Shown here: piece by piece, positions 57,593 through 64,000 of the stretch
How positions within the stretch are numbered: the first letter of the stretch is position 1
How the letters are laid out: each line of letters starts with the position of its first letter
Assembly: GCF_026342735.1 (NCBI RefSeq)
Contig: NZ_JAPEMM010000001.1
Coordinates: 4,278,001 to 4,342,000, forward strand
Length of the DNA: 64,000 bases
Reading direction: 5' to 3'
Origin: Streptomyces sp. NBC_00193
GTDB taxonomy: Bacteria > Actinomycetota > Actinomycetes > Streptomycetales > Streptomycetaceae
Notes under the pieces: generated by a model
The model's database searches: none
What the model saw: the letters and a program-made list of their open reading frames with translations, nothing else
Told to the model about the DNA's origin: nothing
Translations under genes and position numbers: made by a program

Positions 57593-58858
57593 TCAGACGG
57601 TCCTGAAAGCCAGCGAGACGTTGTGGCCGCCGAAGCCGAAGGAGTTGTTGATCGCGGAGATCGGGCCCTCCGCCGGGAGCTTGCGGGGCTCGTCGCGCAC
57701 GATGTCCGCGTCGATGTCGTCGTCGATGTCGTCGAGGTTGATCGTCGGCGGCGCGAGCCGGTGGTACAGCGCCAGCACCGTCGCGACGGTCTCGATGCCG
57801 CCCGCGCCACCCAGGAGGTGACCGGTCATCGACTTCGTGGCCGAGATCGCGATGTGGTCGAGGTCGTCGCCCAGCACCTTGCGCAGGGCCTTCAGCTCGG
57901 CCGTGTCACCCTGCGGGGTGGACGTGGCGTGCGCGTTCACGTGGACCAGCTCGGCCGGGTCCAGACCCGTGTTGTCGAGCAGGTTCTGCAGGGCGGCCGA
58001 GACACCGCGGCCGGTGGGCTCCGGCTGCGCGATGTGGTGACTGTCCGCGGACAGGCCCTGGCCCAGCACCTCGCAGTAGACCCGGGCGCCGCGCGCGGCG
58101 GCGTGCTCGGCGGACTCCAGGACCACGACGCCCGCACCCTCGCCGAGGACGAAGCCGTCGCGGGCCTTGTCGTACGGACGGGAGGCCGTGGTCGGGTTCT
58201 CGTTGTTCTTGGACATCGCCATCATGTTGGCGAAGGCCGCGATCGGCAGCGGGTGGATCGCCGCTTCGGTACCGCCGGCGACGACCACGTCGGCACGGCC
58301 GGTACGGATCATCTCGACGGCGTAGCCGATGGCCTCGGCGCCGGAGGCGCAGGCGCTGACCGGAGTGTGCACACCCGCGCGGGCGTTGACCTCCAGGCCG
58401 ACGTTGGCCGACGGGCCGTTGGGCATGAGCATGGGGACGGTGTGCGGGGAGACCCGGCGCACACCCTTTTCCTTCAGTACGTCGTACTGGTCGAGCAGGG
58501 TGGTCACGCCGCCGATGCCGGAGGCGATGACGGTGCCCAGGCGCTCGGGCGCGATGGACGCGTCCTCGCCCGCCGGGGCGGTGTAACCGGCGTCGGCCCA
58601 CGCCTCGCGGGCCGCGATGATCGCGAACTGGGCCGAGCGGTCCAGCTTGCGGGCCAGCGGCCGGGGGAGGACCTCGCTCGGGTCCACGGCGGCGGTGGCG
58701 GCGATGCGGACCGGGAGTTCGGCGAAGCGCTCACCCTCGAGGGGCTTTACGCCGGAACGGCCGGCAAGCAGACCTTCCCAGGTCGAAGCGCTGTCGCCAC
58801 CCAGCGGAGTGGTTGCGCCGATACCGGTGACGACCACGGTGCGATTGGTCGGGCTCAC
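57593..58858 (-). CDS. fabF: 3-oxoacyl-ACP synthase II (FabF)
   Basis: 421 residues from GTG 58858. Condensing-enzyme triad: Cys170 in TPVSACASG, His in VNAHATSTPQGD and His in KSMTGHLLGGAG; also GFGGHNVSLAF at the end. It elongates acyl-ACP with malonyl-ACP in the cytoplasm. Last gene of the fabD-fabH-acpP-fabF operon, 76 bp after acpP, ending at a strong terminator. This gap is larger than others in the operon and might allow separate control. Confidence 0.97.
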   Translation of the reverse strand: MSPTNRTVVVTGIGATTPLGGDSASTWEGLLAGRSGVKPLEGERFAELPVRIAATAAVDPSEVLPRPLARKLDRSAQFAIIAAREAWADAGYTAPAGEDASIAPERLGTVIASGIGGVTTLLDQYDVLKEKGVRRVSPHTVPMLMPNGPSANVGLEVNARAGVHTPVSACASGAEAIGYAVEMIRTGRADVVVAGGTEAAIHPLPIAAFANMMAMSKNNENPTTASRPYDKARDGFVLGEGAGVVVLESAEHAAARGARVYCEVLGQGLSADSHHIAQPEPTGRGVSAALQNLLDNTGLDPAELVHVNAHATSTPQGDTAELKALRKVLGDDLDHIAISATKSMTGHLLGGAGGIETVATVLALYHRLAPPTINLDDIDDDIDADIVRDEPRKLPAEGPISAINNSFGFGGHNVSLAFRTV

Positions 58859-58934
58859 AGGAATTCTTTCTCCACGTTTCAGGGGGTGAATTGTCACGGC
58901 GCCACCGCCAGGTGGCGACAAACGCTCGTCAGGC

Positions 58935-59183
58935 TCAGGCCTGGTGCTTGAGGATGTAGCTCGCGGCGTCGCCGACGGTCTTCAGACCCTTGACGTCCTC
59001 GTCCGGGATCTTCACCTCGAAGCGCTCTTCGGCGGCGACGACGACCTCGACCATGGACAGCGAGTCGACGTCCAGGTCGTCGGTGAAGGACTTCTCGAGC
59101 TGGACGTCCTCGGTCGGGATGCCGGCGATCTCGTTGACGATCTCCGCGAGACCTTCGACGATTTCTTCCTGGGTGAAGGCCAT
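58935..59183 (-). CDS. acpP: acyl carrier protein of fatty-acid synthase
   Basis: 82 residues, strongly acidic. The phosphopantetheine Ser41 is in DDLDVDSLSMVEVV. Carries the growing acyl chain between FabH, FabF and reductases. It lies between fabH and fabF in the same direction, which marks it as the primary-metabolism ACP rather than a polyketide ACP. Confidence 0.98.
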   Translation of the reverse strand: MAFTQEEIVEGLAEIVNEIAGIPTEDVQLEKSFTDDLDVDSLSMVEVVVAAEERFEVKIPDEDVKGLKTVGDAASYILKHQA

Positions 59184-59245
59184 GATGGCGCTCCTTCTAT
59201 AGCTAGCTGGGGGTCAAACGGAACACGGGATGTGGATCCCGGGCC

Positions 59246-60250
59246 CTAGGGGAGGGTAACGACCGTGGCGGCGTAGACGAGCCCCGCCCCGAAGCCGATG
59301 ACGAGCGCGGTGTCGCCGCTCTTCGCCGCACCGGTCGCCAGGAGCCGCTCCATTGCGAGCGGAATCGAGGCGGCCGAGGTGTTGCCGGTGGTTTCGATGT
59401 CACGGGCGACCGTGACGTGCTCCGGCAGCTTCAGAGTCTTCACCATCGAGTCGATGATCCGCATGTTCGCCTGGTGCGGAATGAAGACGTCCAGGTCATC
59501 GGCGGTGATCCCGGCTGCGTCGAGCGCCTGCTGGGCCACCTTGGCCATCTCGAAGACGGCCCAGCGGAAGACCGCCTGGCCCTCCTGCGTGATGGCGGGA
59601 AACTTTTCGCCGCCGTCCTTGCCGAGGTACTCGTCCCACGGCACGGTCTGCTTGATGGTCTCCGACTTGTCGCCCTCCGAACCCCACACCGTGGGGCCGA
59701 TGGCCGGCTCGTCCGAGGGTCCGACGACCACGGCGCCCGCGCCGTCACCGAAGAGGAAGGCCGTCGCGCGGTCCTCCAGGTCGGTCAGGTCCGAGAGCCG
59801 CTCCACGCCGATGACGAGGACGTACTCCGCGGAACCCTCCACCACGAGGCCCTTGGCCAGGGTCAGCCCGTAGCCGAACCCGGCGCAGCCGGCGGAGATG
59901 TCGAAGGCGGCGGGCTTGCCCGCGCCGATGCGGTGCGCGATCTCGGTCGCCACGGCCGGGGTCTGCTTGAAGTGCGACACCGTCGAGACGATCACGGCGC
60001 CGATCTTCTCCGGAGCGATCCCGGCGGCGGCCAGGGCCTTGCCCGAGGCCTCCACCGACATCACGGCGACGGTCTCCTGCGGGGAGGCCCAGTGCCGCGT
60101 CGCGATACCGGAACGGGAGCGGATCCACTCGTCGGAGGAGTCGATGGTTTCGAGGATGACCTCGTTCGGCACCACACGGATCGGACGGTAGCCGCCGACA
60201 CCGAGGATGCGGGCGTACGGGGAGCCCTTGGCAGGCTTGATCTTCGACAT
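59246..60250 (-). CDS. fabH: 3-oxoacyl-ACP synthase III (FabH)
   Basis: 334 residues. Catalytic Cys122 in FDISAGCAGFGYGL, His in VFIPHQANMRI and Asn in TTGNTSAASIPLA. It starts fatty-acid synthesis by joining an acyl-CoA primer to malonyl-ACP; in Streptomyces it accepts branched primers. The second gene of the operon, 19 bp after fabD. Confidence 0.97.
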   Translation of the reverse strand: MSKIKPAKGSPYARILGVGGYRPIRVVPNEVILETIDSSDEWIRSRSGIATRHWASPQETVAVMSVEASGKALAAAGIAPEKIGAVIVSTVSHFKQTPAVATEIAHRIGAGKPAAFDISAGCAGFGYGLTLAKGLVVEGSAEYVLVIGVERLSDLTDLEDRATAFLFGDGAGAVVVGPSDEPAIGPTVWGSEGDKSETIKQTVPWDEYLGKDGGEKFPAITQEGQAVFRWAVFEMAKVAQQALDAAGITADDLDVFIPHQANMRIIDSMVKTLKLPEHVTVARDIETTGNTSAASIPLAMERLLATGAAKSGDTALVIGFGAGLVYAATVVTLP

Positions 60251-60269
60251 GCTGAGTGGGCTCCTTCTC

Positions 60270-61196
60270 TCAGACCGCGTGCTCGGAGACGAGCGCCGCG
60301 GCCTTGTCGAGATCGTCCGGGGTCTTCAGCGCCACGCTCGGTACGCCCTTCAGCGCGCGCTTGGCCAGACCCGTCAGGGTGCCACCGGGGGACAGTTCGA
60401 CGATCCCGGTGACGCCCAGAGCGGCGAACGTCTCCATGCACAGGTCCCAGCGGACCGGGTTGGCCACCTGGCCCACCAGCCGGGCGACGACATCGGCGCC
60501 CGTGGTCACGACCTGACCATCCTTGTTCGATACGTACGTCAGCTCCGGGTCGGCCGGGGAGAGGGCCGCAGCGGCCTGCTCCAGACCGGCGACCGCCGGA
60601 GCCATGTGGTGCGTGTGGAAGGCGCCCGCGACCTTGAGGGCGACGACCTTCAGGGAACCCTCGGGCTTCTCGGCCTCCAGGGCCGCGATCTGCTCCATGG
60701 TCCCCGCGGCCACGATCTGGCCCGCGCCGTTGACGTTGGCCGGGGTCAGACCCAGCTTCTCCAGGTGCGCGACGACGACGTCCGGGTCCCCGCCGAGGAC
60801 GGCGGCCATGCCCGTCGCGGTGATCGCCGCGGCGTCCGCCATGGCGAGCCCGCGGGTGCGTACGAACGACAGCGCGTCCTTGTCGGACAGCACCCCGGCG
60901 TACGCGGCGGCGGTGATCTCGCCGACGCTGTGGCCCGCCACGGCGCCGAAGGAGCCCGGGCCGACCTTGGAGGTCAGCTCGGCCGCGGCCAGCAGGCCGG
61001 CGGCCACCAGCAGGGGCTGTGCAACGGCCGTGTCGCGGATCTCGTCCGCGTCGGCCTTCGTGCCGTAGTGGGCAAGGTCGAGCCCGAGGGCGTCCGACCA
61101 GCCGGCGACGCGGTCGGCGGCGCCGGGCAGTTCGAGCCAGGGAGTCAGGAAGCCGGGCGTCTGTGCGCCTTGGCCGGGAGCGACGAGTACGAGCAC
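60270..61196 (-). CDS. fabD: malonyl-CoA:ACP transacylase (FabD)
   Basis: 308 residues from GTG 61196 (LVLVAPGQGAQTPGF); a GTG two codons upstream at 61202 has a similar ribosome site and is not excluded. Nucleophile Ser90 in AVAGHSVGEITAAAYAG, partner His in KVAGAFHTHHM, and Gln in PGQGAQ. It loads malonyl groups on ACP for FabH and FabF, and in Streptomyces also supplies polyketide synthases. First gene of the operon; the 89-bp gap before it holds a TTGT-n9-ACAA element. Confidence 0.96.
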   Translation of the reverse strand: MLVLVAPGQGAQTPGFLTPWLELPGAADRVAGWSDALGLDLAHYGTKADADEIRDTAVAQPLLVAAGLLAAAELTSKVGPGSFGAVAGHSVGEITAAAYAGVLSDKDALSFVRTRGLAMADAAAITATGMAAVLGGDPDVVVAHLEKLGLTPANVNGAGQIVAAGTMEQIAALEAEKPEGSLKVVALKVAGAFHTHHMAPAVAGLEQAAAALSPADPELTYVSNKDGQVVTTGADVVARLVGQVANPVRWDLCMETFAALGVTGIVELSPGGTLTGLAKRALKGVPSVALKTPDDLDKAAALVSEHAV

Positions 61197-61264
61197 CCTC
61201 ACACTCTCTCTTGTGTTCGGTCCGCGCCGCCCGTGGGGACAGGGACGAAGAACCATCGGGGTAA

Positions 61265-61281
61265 TTGTTGATGTCCGACAA
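61265..61281. promoter_or_regulatory. TTGT-n9-ACAA element, candidate FasR operator
   Basis: A short interrupted palindrome between fasR and fabD, within the likely fabD promoter. FasR is known to bind this intergenic region and activate the operon; whether this element is the exact site was not verified. Confidence 0.4.
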
Positions 61282-61285
61282 AAGC

Positions 61286-62503
61286 TTAGGACTGAGGATC
61301 GCCGTCGGCCAGACGCCCGAGGATCAGGGCGATCCGCAGCGTGAACGCGGAGCGGACATCCGAGGGCGACCATCCGGTGACGTCTGTCACACGTCGGAGC
61401 CGGTAGCGCACGGTGTTGGGGTGCACGAACAGCATCCGGGCGGCACCTTCGAGGCTGCTCGCCTGCTCCAGGTAGACACTCAGCGTTTCCAGCAGCGCCG
61501 AGCCGGCCTCTTCGAGCGGTCTGTAGATCTCCTCCACCAACTGCTCGCGAGCCGAAGGGTCGGAGGCGATCGCGCGTTCGGGCAGGAGATCGTCCGCGAG
61601 CACCGGCCTCGGCGCGTCCTGCCAGGCCGTGCAGGCCTTGAGTCCGGCCGCGGCGGCCTGCGCCGACTTCGTGGCGTTCAGCAGGTCCGGGACCACCGGT
61701 CCGGCGACCACCGCACCCGCCGCGAACGGCCCGATCAGCGACTTCGCCACCTGCATCGGATTGTCGCTGCCACCCGCGATGACCACGAGCCGGTCGCCCA
61801 GCACACCCGTGAGGACCTGCAGCTTGTGGTGGCGGGCGGCCCGCCGGATCGCCTCGACCGTCAGCTCGCTGTCGCCCTCCGGAGCCGTGCCCAGCACCAC
61901 GCACACGTGCTCGGGGGAGTTCCAGCCGAGGGCCGCGGCCCGGGACAGTGCGCCCTCGTCGGCCTCCCCGGACAGCACCGCGTTGACCACGAGGGACTCC
62001 AGCCGGGCGTCCCACGCACCGCGCGCCTCGGCGGCCTGGGCGTACACCTGGGCGGTCGCGAAGGCGATCTCCCGGGCGTACACGAGCAGGGCCTCGCGCA
62101 GGATCGACTCGTCGCCGGGTGCCGCGACCTCGTCGATCGCGGTCTCCATGACCTCGATCGTGGTGCGCACCATCTCGACGGTCTGGCGCAGCGTGATCGC
62201 CCGGGTCAGCTCGCGCGGAGCCGTCCCGAAGACGTCGGTGGAGATCGCCTGGGGGGTCTCCGGATGCCGGAACCACTCGGTGAACGCGGCGATGCCGGCC
62301 TGGGCGACCAGGCCGATCCAGGACCGGTTCTCCGGCGGCATCGCCCGGTACCACGACAGCGTCTCGTCCATGCGCGCGATGGCGTTGGCGGCGAGCCGTC
62401 CGGAGGACTTCTCCAGCCGGCGCAGCGTCGCGGAGTGTGGATGGGGCGGAGCCGGATGCGCGGGGTGGACCGCGGGTGAATGCTCACGTTCGGGTTGGGG
62501 CAC
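61286..62503 (-). CDS. fasR: PucR-type transcriptional activator of fatty-acid synthesis (FasR)
   Basis: 405 residues from GTG 62503. A Pro/His-rich leader (HPAHPAPPHPHS) precedes a helical sensor domain, a GGDEF-like middle part, and the C-terminal HTH_30 domain: SSLEGAARMLFVHPNTVRYRLRRVTDVTG. In S. coelicolor the homologue activates the fabD-fabH-acpP-fabF operon (established for SCO2386). It lies directly upstream in the same direction, so may be partly co-transcribed. No ribosome site precedes the GTG; other starts within the leader are possible. Confidence 0.9.
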   Translation of the reverse strand: MPQPEREHSPAVHPAHPAPPHPHSATLRRLEKSSGRLAANAIARMDETLSWYRAMPPENRSWIGLVAQAGIAAFTEWFRHPETPQAISTDVFGTAPRELTRAITLRQTVEMVRTTIEVMETAIDEVAAPGDESILREALLVYAREIAFATAQVYAQAAEARGAWDARLESLVVNAVLSGEADEGALSRAAALGWNSPEHVCVVLGTAPEGDSELTVEAIRRAARHHKLQVLTGVLGDRLVVIAGGSDNPMQVAKSLIGPFAAGAVVAGPVVPDLLNATKSAQAAAAGLKACTAWQDAPRPVLADDLLPERAIASDPSAREQLVEEIYRPLEEAGSALLETLSVYLEQASSLEGAARMLFVHPNTVRYRLRRVTDVTGWSPSDVRSAFTLRIALILGRLADGDPQS

Positions 62504-62584
62504 GTGACAAGACTGCCTTATCGGGACGGCTGCGCGGAGTCCGGTCCCGTCCCGGGCCGCGCCCCGGGGGCTACGGTGGCCCCC

Positions 62585-63259
62585 ATGATTGATGTACGCC
62601 GAGGCGCCGACCGGTACGAGGGAGCGGACGCCGACGTTGCGGCGGGCGGCCCGGCCACGGGGATCACCACCCGGCACGCCTTCTCCTTCGGCCCGCACTA
62701 CGACCCCGACAACCTGCGGTTCGGCCCGGTCATGGCGTGCAACGAGGAGAGCCTCGCCCCGGGTGCGGGCTTCGACGAGCACCCCCACAGCCACACCGAG
62801 ATCGTCACCTGGGTGGCCGAGGGCGAGCTCACCCACCGCGACGCCACGGGCGCGGCCACCCTGGTGCGGCCCGGGGACCTGCAGCACCTCGCCGCGGCGT
62901 CCGGGACCCGGCACGTGGAACGCAACGACGGCCCCGCGCCGCTGCGCTTCGTCCAGATGTGGCTGGCCCCGGCCGATCCGGCCGGGGAGCCCTCGTACAC
63001 GCTGGTCCGGGGGATCGCCGACGGCACGCCCTACGCCGTGCCCGCGGCCGGGGCCGTCCTGCACGTCCGGCGTCCGGGCGCGGGCGAGCGGGTCGCCGTA
63101 CCGGCCGCCGGGCGGGTCTACCTGCACGTCGTACGGGGAGACCTGCGGCTGGACGGCGCGGAGCTCGGGCCCGGGGACTCGGCGCGGATCAGCGGCGAGC
63201 CGGAGCTGGAGCTGATCGCCGGATCGCCGGCCGAGGTGCTGATCTGGGAGTTCTCGTAG
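62585..63259 (+). CDS. pirin-family protein
   Basis: 224 residues, bicupin. The first cupin has FGPVMACNEESLAPGAGFDEHPHSHTEIVTWVAEGELTHRD with three His and Glu as metal ligands (the pirin metal site); the second cupin lacks ligands. Pirins are iron proteins with quercetinase or transcription-cofactor activity in some species; bacterial roles vary. Divergent from fasR, 81 bp apart. The ATG has only a weak ribosome site. Confidence 0.9.
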   Translation: MIDVRRGADRYEGADADVAAGGPATGITTRHAFSFGPHYDPDNLRFGPVMACNEESLAPGAGFDEHPHSHTEIVTWVAEGELTHRDATGAATLVRPGDLQHLAAASGTRHVERNDGPAPLRFVQMWLAPADPAGEPSYTLVRGIADGTPYAVPAAGAVLHVRRPGAGERVAVPAAGRVYLHVVRGDLRLDGAELGPGDSARISGEPELELIAGSPAEVLIWEFS

Positions 63260-63262
63260 GAC

Positions 63263-64000
63263 TCAGCGGGTCCTGAGCTCGGCGAGCACCGCGTCGGTGA
63301 ACGGCGGCCAGGCCTCGACCGCCCACGGCCCGAAGGGGCGGTCCGTCAGCGCCACGCAGGCGGCGCGGGCGTCCGGGTCCACCCACAGGAAGGTCCCGGC
63401 CTGCCCGAAGTGCCCGAAGGTGCGCGGCGAGGAACCGGCGCCCGTCCAGTGCGGGGCCTTCCCGTCGCGGATCTCCAGGCCCAGACCCCAGTCGTTGGGC
63501 GTCTGGTGGCCGTAGCCGGGCAGCACGCCCTTGAGCCCGGGGTGGACCACCGAGGTGGCCTCCGCGACGGTGCGCACGTCCAGCAGCCGGGGCTGCTGCA
63601 GCTCGGCGGCGAAGCGCAGGAGGTCGGAGACGGTGGAGACGCCGTCCTTGGCCGGGGAGCCCTCCAGGCTGCTCGACTCCATGCCCAGCGGCTCGAAGAC
63701 GGCCTCGGCCAGGTACGCGGCGAAGGGGATCCCGGTGGCCTTCGCGATGTGGTCGCCGAGCTCCTCGAAACCGGCGTTCGAGTACAGCCGGCGCTGCCCG
63801 GGAGGGGCCGTCACCCGGTGCTCGTCGAAGGCCAGGCCGCTGGTGTGGGCGAGCAGGTGGCGCACGGTGGAGCCCTCGGGCCCGGCCGGCTCGTCCAGCT
63901 CGATCGCACCCTCCTCGTAGGCGACGAGGGCGGCGTAGGCGGCGAGCGGCTTGGTGACGGAGGCCAGCGGGAAGCGGTGGTCCACCGGGCCGTGGGAGCC
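63263..64000 (-). CDS. beta-lactamase-fold serine hydrolase, partial (5' end outside window)
   Basis: The last 245 codons are in the window. The SxxK motif is present as LASVTKPLAAY with catalytic Ser and Lys; YxN corresponds to YSNAGFEELG; a late HFGQAGTFLWVDP replaces the usual HTGFTGT. This is the class C/EstB-like esterase group rather than a resistance enzyme. The gene begins beyond position 64000 and converges on the pirin gene with 3 bp between stops. Substrate unknown. Confidence 0.85.
   Translation of the reverse strand, partial: GSHGPVDHRFPLASVTKPLAAYAALVAYEEGAIELDEPAGPEGSTVRHLLAHTSGLAFDEHRVTAPPGQRRLYSNAGFEELGDHIAKATGIPFAAYLAEAVFEPLGMESSSLEGSPAKDGVSTVSDLLRFAAELQQPRLLDVRTVAEATSVVHPGLKGVLPGYGHQTPNDWGLGLEIRDGKAPHWTGAGSSPRTFGHFGQAGTFLWVDPDARAACVALTDRPFGPWAVEAWPPFTDAVLAELRTR

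Noticed and set aside
57593..61196. Polyketide or other secondary-metabolite cluster
   Set aside because: The genes are the single-copy primary fatty-acid set with fasR; no ketoreductase, cyclase or tailoring genes are present.
1..64000. CRISPR arrays or insertion sequences
   Set aside because: No regularly spaced repeats of CRISPR type and no transposase-like protein were found; the repeats present are short tandem units or dispersed palindromes.

Overview
The window is a stretch of a Streptomyces chromosome. The evidence is the very high GC with GC-rich third positions, frequent GTG starts, many ATGA/GTGA translational overlaps, tRNAs without an encoded CCA, and a set of genes typical of the genus: an HrdA-type sigma factor, the spore-wall actin homologue Mbl, a single-chain acetyl-CoA carboxylase transferase, DUF3145, and the fasR-fabD-fabH-acpP-fabF cluster. 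From memory (not searched) the order matches the SCO2386-SCO25xx part of S. coelicolor, read in reverse. No insertion sequence, integrase, prophage, CRISPR array or secondary-metabolite cluster was seen.

Layout. 1-3.4 kb: the 5' part of a class F sortase gene, a secreted protein that may be its substrate, and a lipoprotein/histidine-kinase pair without a response regulator. 3.6-9.7 kb: a gamma-glutamylcyclotransferase-like gene facing a leftward run of dnaG, an FAD/NAD(P) reductase, dgt and a sirohydrochlorin-chelatase-like gene. 10-14.8 kb: two membrane proteins, a short-chain dehydrogenase, and a molybdopterin nitrate reductase with a possible GlnR site. 14.8-17.7 kb: a translationally coupled nucleotidyltransferase/unknown-protein pair divergent from hrdA. 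17.7-24 kb: a heterodimeric ABC exporter, a cupin, a xylulokinase-like kinase and a YtxH-like protein. 24.05-24.5 kb: two identical tRNA-Asn genes and a CAT-anticodon tRNA, each group followed by a terminator.

24.5-30.3 kb is an accessory-looking regulatory block just downstream of the tRNA. It holds a SigB/SigF-type sigma factor, two coupled proteins sharing a motif, a small membrane protein, and an operon of a STAS protein, a GNAT protein and two GAF-ANTAR regulators, the last broken by an in-frame TGA. A 57-nt sequence covering the tRNA 3' end and its terminator recurs, about 79 percent identical, at the other edge of the block.

30.3-47.9 kb is a mosaic: a YbdK-like carboxylate-amine ligase, an MFS exporter behind an 11-bp tandem repeat, cupin/AraC, a phytase-like esterase, the acetyl-CoA carboxylase transferase, mbl coupled to a kinase with a shortened ATPase domain, a lipase, MarR/oxidoreductase/Ohr, EI24, imine-reductase/HxlR and a methyltransferase. 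48-52.5 kb carries two large membrane proteins (AftA-like and DUF2142) and a nitrilase-family hydrolase. 52.5-57.5 kb has a TetR/GH3 glucosidase pair, an SGNH lipoprotein and DUF3145. 57.6-62.5 kb is the housekeeping type II fatty-acid-initiation operon with its regulator FasR. The window ends with a pirin and a partial beta-lactamase-fold serine hydrolase.
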